A stretch of 64,000 nucleotides of DNA. Source: Rhynchospora pubera (lineage: Eukaryota; Streptophyta; Magnoliopsida; Poales; Cyperaceae). The translations under genes and the position numbers were made by a program. The notes under the pieces are model-generated. The model was not told the DNA's origin and did no database searches. It was given only the letters and a program-made list of their open reading frames with translations. Below are positions 36,364-46,889 of this stretch, piece after piece. Within the stretch, counting starts at the first letter, position 1. Every line of letters begins with the position of its first letter. The stretch covers positions 232,208,473 to 232,272,472 of the forward strand of contig CM051462.1 of NCBI GenBank assembly GCA_028095005.1. Reading direction: 5' to 3'.

Positions 36364-36575
36364 TGAAGTTTGAAGGGAATGGAGGGATGGAAGTTGTTGA
36401 CTGACTATTCACATCTGACATCTCCCTCCTAGAAAGACTAGACAAGATAAGACGAAAGGGCAAGGTGCAACTGTTCCCGAAACACTCCTCACAAACACTT
36501 CTTTTGAGGAGCCTGACCATGTTTTGGAAATGACTAATACAATTCAATGCCTCACAAATTTATGGCGTATCTTTA

Positions 36576-37124
36576 TTAGGGAAGTGCATTCGTCAGGAAA
36601 TGAGTTAACGCAAAATGTTTTCTAAGGCTGATGCGGTGGCATTCGTCCAATTTAGTTTGGGTTCTCCAATGTCGTCAACGCAAAATGTTTTCTAAGGCTG
36701 AAACCTGAACCTATCTCGAAATGAGTTAACGAGAAAAAAAAAATACCTCTAACCAAGAGGACAATTCAATATGACCGTTATATCCTGAAGTACTGAAGAG
36801 TCTGAAGTCAGGAGAAACAACTTTGAAACGCTCGGAATGAGTTGAAAGATGCCTAATGTCTCTAACATAGCAAATAATTAATTAATTGCAAACGACCCTT
36901 TGGTCTTCTAGGTTCTTTCCGATCCCACGACCACGAGGACGACCTAAACGAAACGAAATGAGGGAGAGCAGCACTTGTTACCAAATGGGCTTTGAAGAGG
37001 GTTGCTGACTTGCCTAAAACAAATTACTCCTGTTTTACTGATCCGTATGTTAAACAAATTTCTTGATTTATTAGAAGACTATAAATATGCAACATCGACA
37101 TTTCTGAAATATGTAGCAGTTCTG
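36576..37124. other. Non-coding, with a short direct repeat
   Basis: CAACGCAAAATGTTTTCTAA-GGCTGA occurs near 36605 and again 70 bases later, and GAAATGAGTTAACG occurs near 36596 and 36719. No gene is seen. Confidence 0.5.
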
Positions 37125-37325
37125 AGGATCCTCAAATGTACCAAAACATCCAATAAAATCTATAAAAAAAAAAAAGGTCCTGAAACTACCCAAAAATACA
37201 TAACACCTAGCAACATTATTAAACATTTCAATGATAACAGTAATGCAACCACTCTATGATAAATGAAGGATAGAGAAGGATTAATGATATATCAATAAAC
37301 ACTATGATAAATGGATTAAAATAAT
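37125..37325. repeat. Short segmental duplication, copy 2
   Basis: Near-identical partner of 3057-3253. Here the sequence runs on past the point where the other copy is interrupted by LTR sequence. Confidence 0.85.
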
Positions 37326-37602
37326 TAAATTTAAATTAGTCCGATTTAATACTAGAACGCGAACCATCTGCCGTTAATAAGAACAATTAGTCCGATCTTT
37401 TAAAACAAGACGATAATCAAAGTAAAAACCATACTCCCATGACCTGTTTGACACAACTACTGAAAAACGTACCGTTCAATATGAGAACAAATCAATTTTT
37501 TTTAAAAAAATTATTCTTCTACTTTAGGAAAAAAAATAAAAATATAATATGAAAAAAATAATAGAACAAAAATATATTTTTAATAAATAAAATTATTTAA
37601 AA

Positions 37603-38000
37603 ATGAGAAAGGTTCCGCTACCTACATTTTGGTTGTCCCCAAATGCCAACATTTTTCTAATAAGTTATTTTTTCGAATTTCAAAATTCAAACGTTTAATC
37701 GTTAATCTTATTTAGTTTAATATATGATGCATTTTCATATAAGTTCTGTAAATTTTAGAATTTATTTCATACTCGATCAATAAATAGAAAAACAAACGAA
37801 TCTTGTTAACTATGATAGATTTGTTCTAATACGTTTATGTTTTTGTCTCTGATCGAGTATCAAATAAATTTCAAAATTTACATGAAAACGCATCGCTCGT
37901 AAAACTAAATAAGATCAACGGATTGGATTAAACGTTTGAATTTTAAAATTTGAAAAAATAACTTAATAACAAAATGTTGGTAGCAGAACATTCCTCTTAA
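37603..38000. mobile_element. Foldback MITE (GTTCCGCTACC family)
   Basis: Arms of about 180 bases: GTTCCGCTACCTACATTTTG with AATAAGTTATTTTTTCGAA on the left, and the reverse complements on the right ending GTAGCAGAACATTCC. The inner arm words (AAACGTTTGAATTTTAAAAT, ACTCGATCA) are shared with the interrupted element at 42687-43916. Confidence 0.75.
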
Positions 38001-38854
38001 AAAATTGAAGTTGAGAAAGTTTGTTATTAGCGTTTTTTTCAAAATGAAAAAAATAATTATTATTATTTGAACCGTTTTTAATTTTTGATTGAAAACGATT
38101 GATTAATTATTTTTACATTTGGAAATTACCACACAGCGACAGATTAAACCAAGTCTGAAAATCAATAATCTACATTATGTTTAACGATGTCGACACACTC
38201 TTAATTTGAAAGTTCTGCACCTTGAATTGGTGTTTTTGTAAGAAATAAAGATAGAAATGTGACGAAACTATATCATTACTCATTAGCAATCCTCCAATTT
38301 GTTAGGATGCAATTGAGCAACTATTTAAATTATTTGCTGGAACAATTGTTCATATTATAACTATATAGGACAATTGTTGAGAAGCACTTTGTATCAATTT
38401 CTAAAGCTGAGTCTACTCGTACGTATACGCTCCTTGGAATTCCATTTTTCTACTGATCCGGTTCCGCATCTACATCTATAGAAGAACAAAGGTATATGAA
38501 TGAAAATTATATTTAAATGCATTCTTTTGGTTATACAATGAAATTTTTTTCCGAATCACTCAAAACTGAGATATTTGCGACCCGAAAATACATTCTTTTG
38601 ATTTTGCCACTCAAAATTCAATTTTTTTTTTGTTAAATGCCAGTCTATCATTTTTTAAGTATAATAAATAACATTTAAATAAGGAGAAATGAAACTTTTA
38701 TAACTATTATACCCTCGTTCGAATCAATCTAATCCCGTCGATAACGAAACCAACCTGACCCAGTCGAAATGGATCAAACCAGTCGATCCCTTCTCTCCTC
38801 TCTCGCAATAGGAGGTTCGACGATGAAAAACCCCATCTGTTGGAGCATTTAGAT

Positions 38855-39139
38855 CGGACGCTTCCCTCTCACGGAGACAGATCGACTTCACCTCCTATTG
38901 CGCTGGCGCATCTCTTTCGACAGGTCTACTTCGCCTTGTCTGCCTCTCGTTCTATCTTTTGTCACTTGTGCCAACGATTTGTTGCTGCTTGGTGTATGGT
39001 GGCCGGCCCTTTTTCTCATATGCAATTTTATCCTTAAACTAATTTATGGTGCTGCCATTATCATCTCAGGATATCCCAAGAGAGATACAATCTAATTTTA
39101 GCAGATCAATTGCATAAATTACATGTCCATCTACCAATT
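38855..39139. repeat. Segmental duplication copy 2 (pair with 28843-29113)
   Basis: Same ends as the partner; this copy is not followed by LINE sequence but runs directly into the second duplication block (39195-39995). Confidence 0.85.
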
Positions 39140-39373
39140 GCATATGTCGTCCATTGTTTCTATATTTTAGTTCTCAATATCTGTTGCAAAAGGAGATGGG
39201 CTTTCTATAAGATGATAGAGGTACTCAAACATTAATATAAGTAGCACTAACAAATTGTAGAACTTTAAATGAGATTGATCTAAAAAAAATCAGAATTTCT
39301 TATCCCACAGCTATCCACAAATAAAAAGAGAAAACAGCCCAACCCATAATTTAAAAACTCGTCGCTTCACTTA

Positions 39374-39517
39374 GGGTGCGTTTGGATATAGGAAGAAGGA
39401 AGAAGGAAGAAAAAAAATTATAAACAATCCAAACTCTTCACAAAGTTACACACTTTCTAATACTTCTTCTCACTTCTTCCCTTCTTCCCTTCTTCCCACA
39501 CCTATCCAAACGGAGCC
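39374..39517. mobile_element. MITE copy C
   Basis: GGGTGCGTTTGGATA and TATCCAAACGGAGCC ends with TTA on both sides. The paralogous site near 19674 (CACTTAAAAT) has no insert, giving a direct view of the empty site. Confidence 0.95.
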
Positions 39518-39702
39518 TTAAAATATAGAAATTATAAAAATAATTGACCAAAAACCCCTCAATAGATTAAACCAAAATTTATTTGTAAAAAATATAGATT
39601 TCTTTGGCAGTAGAATCTCATATCAGATGTTGCCGGCAACCATATCGACTTTGACCTTAGAATCCTGAAACAAATAGTTCAGAATTAAAATCTCAAATTT
39701 AT

Positions 39703-39860
39703 GGCTCCGTTTGGATAGGTGTGGGAAGAAGGAAAGAAGGGAGGAAGTGGGAAGAATTTTTGGAAAGTGTGTAACTTTGTAAAAAGTTTGGATTGTTTAT
39801 AATTTATTTTTTCCCTTCTTTCTTCTTCCTACATTCTTCTCAACACATCCAAATGGTACC
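39703..39860. mobile_element. MITE copy D
   Basis: GGCTCCGTTTGGATAGG and CATCCAAATGGTACC ends, TAT on both sides. The paralogous site near 19886 lacks the insert. Confidence 0.92.
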
Positions 39861-39997
39861 TATAAGCAGCTATCTGAAGCAGAAATGAAATTGATGTGAC
39901 ATACCATGGAATTGAGGGCAAGAACGGAGACAACGGACGACACCACAGTTGCCATGGGGCCCCAGGTGCAGCAGAAATATGGGCTCATAGTCTCATA

Positions 39998-40154
39998 GGC
40001 TCCGTTTGGATAGGTGTGGGAAGAAGGAAAGAAAGGAAGAAGTGAGAAGAAGTATTGGAAAGTGTGTAACTTTGTGAAGAGTTTGGATTGTTTATAATTT
40101 TTTATCTTCTTCTTCCTTCTTCTTCTTCTTTCTTCCAACGATCCAAACGCAACC
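39998..40154. mobile_element. MITE copy E
   Basis: GGCTCCGTTTGGATAGG and GATCCAAACGCAACC ends, ATA on both sides (39995-39997 and 40155-40157). Confidence 0.92.
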
Positions 40155-40682
40155 ATAAAGCTTTACAATCAATCAAAATTTATGAGAGAACATGGAAAGA
40201 GTTCGTACTTATATGAATTTTGCTAAGTTTACAAGGGAAATAAAATGGAATATAGAAGGAGTTTAGAAATTGGGAGGGATAATTTAGTTATTTAGAAAAA
40301 TTTGATGTTGCTTCAAGTGAAAAATATGTTGTCCAAAACATCTCCCATATACCAAACAGGATGCAATTATCATTGAACTACTTGTGTTGTGAAATCATTT
40401 TGCCAATTTAATATCATTATCATCTACCCCTCGTACCAAGACAATCATGCATGCCATTGATTTTTAGTTCAAAAATTACTGCATTAAAGAATGGAATTAT
40501 TTCACGAACGCTGCTCTCGAGGGATCATAAGGTAGAAGTGCAGGAACGAAACCGACAGAAAAAAAAATTCTACAAAAAAAATAATAATAACAAATAAATA
40601 AATAAATAAATAAGAAAAATAGTCAAAGGATCATACAAAAGTGTGTGTGTATATATATATACATAGAGAGAGAGGGAGGATT

Positions 40683-41071
40683 GTTAAAATAGTATGCATA
40701 GCACGAATGGCCTTCGTGCTACGGATTCGTTCTTGAATTTCATGCTTTAAACTATCGATCCAAACTGTTCATTATCTTCCTCATATTGAAATCTTCTTAG
40801 AAACCAAATTTTACATTTTTTTTAAATTTTTTACTATTTTTCTTATATATTTGAAAATCCTTAATCTAATAAATTCTGGACCCTTCGATAATAGCGATTT
40901 TCAAAAATCTGAAAAAATAGTAAAAAATTTCAAAAAAATGAAAAATTTGATTTCTAATGAGATTTCAATATGAAGAAGATAATGAATGAATTGGATCGAT
41001 AGTTTGAAGCATGAAATTCAAAAACGAATCCGTAGCACGAAAGTCATTTGTGCTATGCGTAGCATTTTAGC
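40683..41071. mobile_element. Foldback element with arms of about 165 bases
   Basis: The left arm ATAGCACGAATGGCCTTCGT, GCTACGGATTCGTT, ATTTCATGCTTTAAACTATCG is matched by the reverse complement on the right around a short AT-rich centre. The ends pair GTTAAAATAGTATGC with GCGTAGCATTTTAGC. No coding sequence. It could form a long hairpin RNA. Confidence 0.85.
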
Positions 41072-41797
41072 ATTCGAATTGAACAACTTGCATTGCCCAT
41101 TTAAATCTCAAATCTTAAATTTAAAGCTGCATGTATACCACTGATCAGTCGATGCAATACATAAAATTATAATCACAGAAAGAACATATATACAAGTGTT
41201 TGAACGTATCTGCCAAGTTTATAAATGAGATAGAACTGATTAAATAAAGCAAATTACCAATCACAAACGCTAATTACTTCAATTATTTGTTTATTACAAA
41301 TTACTATCGTTGCAACTGTCGAGAACTATTATTGTCGAGAATTACCAACAAATTTCCTCTAAAATGACCGACAGATAAAATTTCTTAGAGGAATAGGGTC
41401 AATAAGAAACTATTATTGTGCAATTTAACAATATGTGTGACTCATAGATTACTGCTTAATCGTACGTACTACACTACTATGCTGATAAAATAATGTAGCA
41501 ATTTAAAAAATGCTGCCATGCATGATGCATGGCGAGGAATAAAAAAAAATTAACAATATCAGTTTTTTTCTTTCTTTTTACCAAGTTCTATTTTTAATAT
41601 GTCGTTTTATACCAAAAGGAAACCCGAAAATGAACTACAATCATACTACCCAAGATCTAAGAAATTTATATACAAATTAACGGGCCGTGAACTACGGATG
41701 CCGACAGTGACATGATTTTTCTGGATTTGTAGATCACAAATTTGGATTGAGATTTTGGTACGAGGTGGTTGAGTGAAAGACGGCCCGCTTTGAGATG
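41072..41797. other. Non-coding AT-rich DNA, no gene seen
   Basis: No open frame or repeat of note between the foldback element and the hAT element. Confidence 0.4.
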
Positions 41798-41805
41798 TAG
41801 TATAG

Positions 41806-42467
41806 TAGAGCTGAAAACGGTAGCCGTTTCAACCGTTCTTTTGTTTCGTCCGGAACGGAACGGTAACAGATAAGGATTTTAGTTCCGTTTAAGGAACGGA
41901 ACAACTAACGCAAATAGAAACATTGTTTCGTCTCATAACGGAATGATTAGTGAAACAGGTATGTTTCGTGATCGTTTATTTCGCGCATTTTGTCAAAAAA
42001 AATTTCATGGTTTTATTATTAGATTGCAGAGGACCTCAGCGGAGAGATCGAGGGAGAAACGAGTAAAATTAGATTTTTGCAGCTCGTTCCGTCATTTCTC
42101 CGCCGAACGCAGTCACATCTATCTCTCTCGCCTCTGCACCACCCAGTTCAATCACCGTTGAGAGCGAGAGGAGATGATGGTGCCTCCTCCTCCTTTCCCG
42201 CGTGACCTAACCTGTCATTTCTCTATCTCCGTTTCATACAAAATACAGAATAGTTTATTTTCTTGCATCTTAATAAAAATACAAAACAGTTAGGTAGTCA
42301 AAGACGGTTATAATCGTTTTGATCGTTTCCATCAACGAAACGATCAACGCAACATGTGTTAAACGGATGCAACAATCAACGCAATAAATACAAAAATTTC
42401 GTGCATCAATACAACGGTTAACGAAAATGACCACTTTCGTGGTCGTTTTCCACGTTATGCACCCCTA
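41806..42467. mobile_element. Non-autonomous hAT element, 662 bp
   Basis: A perfect 8-bp target duplication TAGTATAG flanks the element (41798-41805 and 42468-42475). The ends TAGAGCTGAAAACG and the complement of CGTTATGCACCCCTA (TAGGGGTGCATAACG) are imperfect inverted repeats of hAT form. Subterminal copies of AACGGT, ACGGAAC and ACGAAACG words are frequent, as expected of hAT transposase binding motifs. No transposase is encoded. Confidence 0.85.
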
Positions 42468-42489
42468 TAGTATAGTCCAACTTTGTAAA

Positions 42490-42686
42490 TAAAGGAAATT
42501 GATTACTGTCATATGCAGTTTTACTATCGCTTGTCATCACTAAACAGAAAGTGAACACATAAATTAGACAAGGTGAACATATATAATGATCAAAGTAAAC
42601 ACATACAAACAAATGAGTTCAATAAAAATAACTTGAATATGCATGTAAAAATCTAAAAAAGAGATGACAACACTTATTTGTTTGTA
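42490..42686. mobile_element. Partial relative of the foldback MITE at 28423
   Basis: It shares AAGTGAACA words, ACATACAAACAAAT and ACACTTATTTGTTTG with that element but only one arm is recognisable. It ends where the next foldback begins. Confidence 0.55.
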
Positions 42687-42810
42687 GAGAGGCGTTCCGC
42701 TGCCATAATTTTTTATGCCACAAGTTGTCACAACTTCATATTTTATCAATATTTAAAAATTTTAAAAATTTTAAAAATTAAACGCTAAATTTAAACCTTT
42801 GATCTTGTTA

Positions 42811-43621
42811 ATCTTTTTTTTTTTTTGAAGCCTAGGGGGCGAAAACCACGCCAGCAATGTATTGATTAAGAAAAGTATTTACAAGGAGCAAACTAAAAGA
42901 AAAGAAAGAAAGAACAGTAAAGAATAAAGCTGTACAAGAAGCTAAGTACACAAAAGAGTAAAGGAAAACCAAAAAATTAAGTCATTTTCTTCGACGCTTC
43001 AACTACGGCAGAAATCAACGCGATTTGGCGTGAATGGTCTATGGCCACTGCTGAGAAGAGAAGACTCTTGCATTCCGTTCCTTCCAGAGAGCCCACAATG
43101 TTGATGCCCAAATAGTGTCCCAAATTGGACCCAACGTGGCTCTGTTATGCAGTCAAAACTCAACAATTTTCGTTGGAAAGGTCATGAGTGGCAGTCTAAA
43201 ATGCGTTTGAATCCGAGTCCAAAGGAGCCTGGCAAAGTTGCAGTTCAAGAAAAGATGGGAGGTAGACTCTGGGTGTGTTTGAATTGTTGGAAGAAAGAAG
43301 AAGAAGAAAAAAAATTATAAACAATCCAAACTCTTCACAAAATTACATACTTTCCAATACTTCTTCCCACTTCTTCCCTTCTTCCCTTCTTCCCACACCC
43401 ATCCAAACGCCCCCAAGGGTACAGCTTAACTCTTGGGGGGCCAATTTCGAAGCATCAAATTTTGTTGGGTTAGGAGTCGGTCGAGCAAGAGAAGCAAGGA
43501 ACAGCTTAACTCTTGGGGGGCTTCAGTTTCCAAAGCTCAGTGGTAGATGAACCTCATTCCTGGGTCAGCTAAAGCCCTGTAGGTACTTGCTGAGGAGTAG
43601 TCCCCGGTAGCCGACTATTTT
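42811..43621 (-). mobile_element. 5'-truncated LINE fragment
   Basis: On the minus strand it ends in poly-A (T-run from 42811) after a plant L1 3'UTR. Upstream lies the C-terminal ORF2 zinc-knuckle (zf-RVT) region, with pieces LLTQQNLMLRNWPPRVKLYP, SHLFLNCNFARLLWTR and IWASTLWALWKERNARVFSS. Stops and frameshifts break it, and a MITE (copy F) splits the domain. It is from a different LINE copy than 29410-33035, which lacks exactly this region. Confidence 0.8.
43271..43414. mobile_element. MITE copy F, inside the LINE fragment
   Basis: GGGTGTGTTTGAATTG and CATCCAAACGCCCCC ends with the shared core ACAATCCAAACTCTTCAC. The target duplication is unclear. It interrupts the LINE zinc-knuckle frame. 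Confidence 0.85.
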
Positions 43622-43989
43622 CAGATCTTGTTCAATTTAACGAGCAATGCGTTTCTATATAAGTTTTATAAAATTTGAAGTCGTTTTGATAATCAATCAA
43701 CTGATCAAATGATGAACGTATTAGAATAAATCTGTCATAATTAACTAGATTCGTTCATTTATTGACTATTTGATCAAGTATTAAAGTGACTCCAAATTTT
43801 ATAAAACTTATATAGAAATGTATCACTCGTTAAATTGAACAAGATCAATGGTTTGGATGCAACGTTTGAATTTTAAAATTTTTAAATATTAATAAAATAT
43901 GAAGTTGTGGCAACAAATATCAGAAATTAGACAAATATCAGAAATTAGGTAGAAAACAAATACCTAATTAAACAAATATCAGAAATTAG

Positions 43990-45358
43990 GTAGAAAACAC
44001 ATCATGATTAGGCAGGGTAATGTGGTGAACTGGTGATCATTGGAGGCAGGGTAATACAAGAAAACTGAAGGATAGAAGCTATAGAGCTAGCCACCTAACT
44101 GAACTAAAACCCTGTACTATGCGAGCACCTTGAGCTTCTTTGGGGCCCAAATGTTTGGAGATCCTATAGAGAACATGTAGGTGTGTCAGAGCTACTACAT
44201 CACTACCTCCTTGTTCAAACCCTTCTTATCTGACCACCGACATGGTATCATACTGGTTCGACTTCAACCTGTCACAACAGCCCCATAACAATGTTTCATT
44301 GCATGTATCCTGGTATAGATATCCCAGATATTGTACACACCAACCCAAATGAATAAAGATATTGAACACACCAACCAGATTAGAGCTTGCAATCCTGAAC
44401 AAATAATTTTAAAAGTTTGTCAGGTATATAACATAACATGCATGATACATCCAATTAACATACCTCAGTCTGTTCAAATCCATCCATTTCAATCAGTCTG
44501 TTTCAAATATCTGTTGTAAATTTGTAACAATTTAAAAAAATGGGAGTCATATTTTTCTTAGATGCTTTAACTAAAGACCTTACTCGCCAACCCTGACCCC
44601 CACAAACCTAAGAAAGAAAGGTCCAGTAAATATTGACATCCCTGAGACCATCATAATATATAGTTCGTTTACTTACATGTTATAAATATTTTGCACAGGA
44701 GTGTGTCTAGCGGAAGGATGTATACTTTTTTTTATAATCTCTTTGTTTGCTCAATTCTTTTGGACCGGCAGGTGTACCACTCCAGGATGAGATACAATAG
44801 CAAGGTAGTGAATGCGTCAGACAATAGAACTACCATAGAACTGACTCGATTAAAATTGTTTGGGACTAATGACTTTGTTGTTGTAGTTGTTATTCTAATA
44901 TATGGCATACATTTCCTTGAATTTAGAACCAGCTCTACAGAAAAACAGCACCCCAGCAGCAACGGTGAAATTAAACACTGGGCAAGTCGTAGACAAAATA
45001 GTGCTCAACAAATAACTTAATTTAATTTAGATAAAACCGACCTAAGCAAGCAAGGCCTTCCTAGTGCTAGGTGCATGGAATTCGTATCCTCTGTCGTACT
45101 CTGAAAAACCAACACATGTTGTACTTTTGTTCGTAGCCGTCTGATCTAAACCAACGACTGGATGGAACACAACCCTCAAAAATAAAAAATAAAAAATAAA
45201 ACATTTCTTCTCCCAAAAAAAAAAAACCCTTCTACTCAAGCTTGAAAAAGTAGGAAAAAGGAAAAAATGTCAATTGACTTACTGGTTATACCTCAAGCTT
45301 GAAACACCTTGTCCACCCAAAAAAAATTAAGAAAATGAGGAAATCAAAGAGCATGTTT
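43990..45358. other. Duplicated fragments, otherwise non-coding
   Basis: 43990-44215 is a diverged match to 19075-19400, and 44235-44340 repeats the exon-like block also seen near 20140 and 20680 (complement of GACAGGTTGAAGTCGAACCA). After 44350 nothing recognisable is present; short frames on both strands at 44690-45020 have no visible homology. Confidence 0.45.
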
Positions 45359-45503
45359 GGCTCCGTTTGGATAGGTGTGGGAAGAAGGAAAGAAGTGAGA
45401 AAAAATATTGGAAAGTGTGTAATTTTGTGAAGAATTTGGATTGTTTATAATTTTTTTTCTTCCTTCTTCTTCTTCTTCTTCCTTCCTATATCCAAACACA
45501 TCC
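45359..45503. mobile_element. MITE copy G
   Basis: GGCTCCGTTTGGATAGG and TATCCAAACACATCC ends with the family core. TTT precedes and AAA follows, so there is no clean target duplication. Confidence 0.85.
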
Positions 45504-46214
45504 AAAGAGAAGAAATGGCTAATCAACTGAAGGTGAAATATCTCTTTGGGACTTAGAACGCAGATAAGGATGTTAACGGGTCAGGTTAATGATGCTAATT
45601 TTTCCAAATGGAAAGTATATAGTTTGGGCAAGCAACTTGATTAGTATGTACAAATTGAAAGTACCAAATTAAAATCGATTAATAGAAGAGGCATTTATCA
45701 AAAACAACGGTAAGAAATCGGAGACGAAGACAAAGTTTTCATCCAGCCAAAGTTCTCGCGTGTGCGCGATCGTCCCACGACCTGGAGACAGGGATGAAGA
45801 CGAATTTTTCGCACAACCAAGGATATGAATTCATATTTTAGGGGTTCAAAATGAAGGTTTTTTTTTTTTTTTTTGAGACAGTGTTTCCATCCATTCGTTG
45901 ATTTAGATCAGATGGCTACAAAGAGAAGTACTACAGGTGTTGGTTTTTCGGAGTAAAACAGAGGATGCGAATTCAGGTGCATGTGTCAAAAAAGAATTCA
46001 CTACATTGAAGAAATTGAACATCAAATTAAAAAAATCATGCTGGAAATATGGAAATAGGAAAACGGTACAATTTGAGAAATCGACAATATCAAGTTCCAT
46101 TTGAGAAATGAGAACATATTAATTGAGAAGAATATAAAACTTAGTAGAAAGGTATAACAATTAAGGAAGTACACAGTGATTAATAAGGGGATCACGAGAT
46201 CAGGAAATGTCTAA
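45504..46214. other. Non-coding with a poly-T retroposon-like tail
   Basis: A run of T from about 45858 followed by GAGACAGTGTTTCCATCC resembles the reverse of a LINE 3' end. Its other boundary was not found. No gene is seen. Confidence 0.3.
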
Positions 46215-46333
46215 CTTTGGTAATTTACCACCAAGGCGTGTGAATTCAGACGGGTTTAAAAGGTAATCCACAATTTCCTCGAGCTCTTGTTTTGCATCAT
46301 CACAGCTTTTTACAACCTTGAATTTGTAACCTT
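46215..46333 (-). pseudogene. FTSH11-like metalloprotease exon fragment
   Basis: On the minus strand, TTTTATTGTAG|AAG opens a frame reading SCDDAKQELEEIVDYL then LNPSEFTRLGGKLPK. This is the conserved stretch just before the Walker A motif of plant FTSH11 (organellar ATP-dependent zinc protease), where the family has CDDAKQELEE and FTRLGGKLPKG. The sequence stops at KLPK; the ATPase and protease domains are absent, so it is a non-functional fragment about 40 residues long. No flanking FTSH exons were found within several kilobases. Confidence 0.75.
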
Positions 46334-46889
46334 CTACAATAAAACAGGTAAAAGGAATTAACAGCAGGAAGCCAAGAACCCCATAAGAGAGAAAAAGGGA
46401 ACTCATTGGGTAAAAGAAGCTACTAACAAAATAGATATTTTAAACTCGTCGTCCAACTAATAAAATGAAAAATGTAAGTCTGAGAAGGCTCATGTTACCT
46501 TTATTATCCCTAAAAGGCGACTTAATTAAGATTCAGCAGAAGCAATTAAGGTTCTAGACCGGTTTAGTATAAACTATTCTAACATAATTCAATTGATATC
46601 TAACAATTAACAAGCACGCACAAGCAATTCAAGTATCACAAGAAAATAAAGAAAAAAGAGAGAGAGAGATTGAACACTCGATGTGATTACGGAGTTCCGA
46701 CCCGCTAGGAAATGCCAACCTTAGTCGTACGTCTCCGGAAGTTTCACTTTCACTACTACAAAAGGGCACGATTTGTTCAATTCCAACAAGAACAAGATTA
46801 CAACTTCGAACCGAATCATCTCGTCACAACGACACTCGAGGCGGATTGGCCTAACTGGAATGGCACAACGGCCTCAATAGAGAAGAGCT

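Larger units (their letters stand above)
34895..36575. repeat. Segmental duplication copy 2 (DUF674 locus)
   Basis: Same orientation and order as 12804-14840, with the coding region most conserved and the intron and flanks more diverged. It lacks the 290-bp stretch and the 5'UTR stretch of copy 1. Confidence 0.9.
39195..40157 (-). pseudogene. Duplicated gene fragment of unknown family, copy 2
   Basis: Homologous to 19495-20135 but carrying three later MITE insertions. The minus-strand frame reads VSSVVSVLALNSMVCHINFI then SASDSCL near 39880-39960, slightly better preserved than copy 1. Family not recognised. Confidence 0.4.
42687..43916. mobile_element. Foldback MITE interrupted by a LINE fragment
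   Basis: The left part (42687-42810, GCGTTCCGCTGCC through TTTGATCTTGTT) and right part (about 43622-43916) are the two pieces of one foldback element of the family at 37603. The duplicated word GATCTTGTT-AAT at both edges of the insert fits a LINE target duplication of about 12 bases. Confidence 0.65.
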
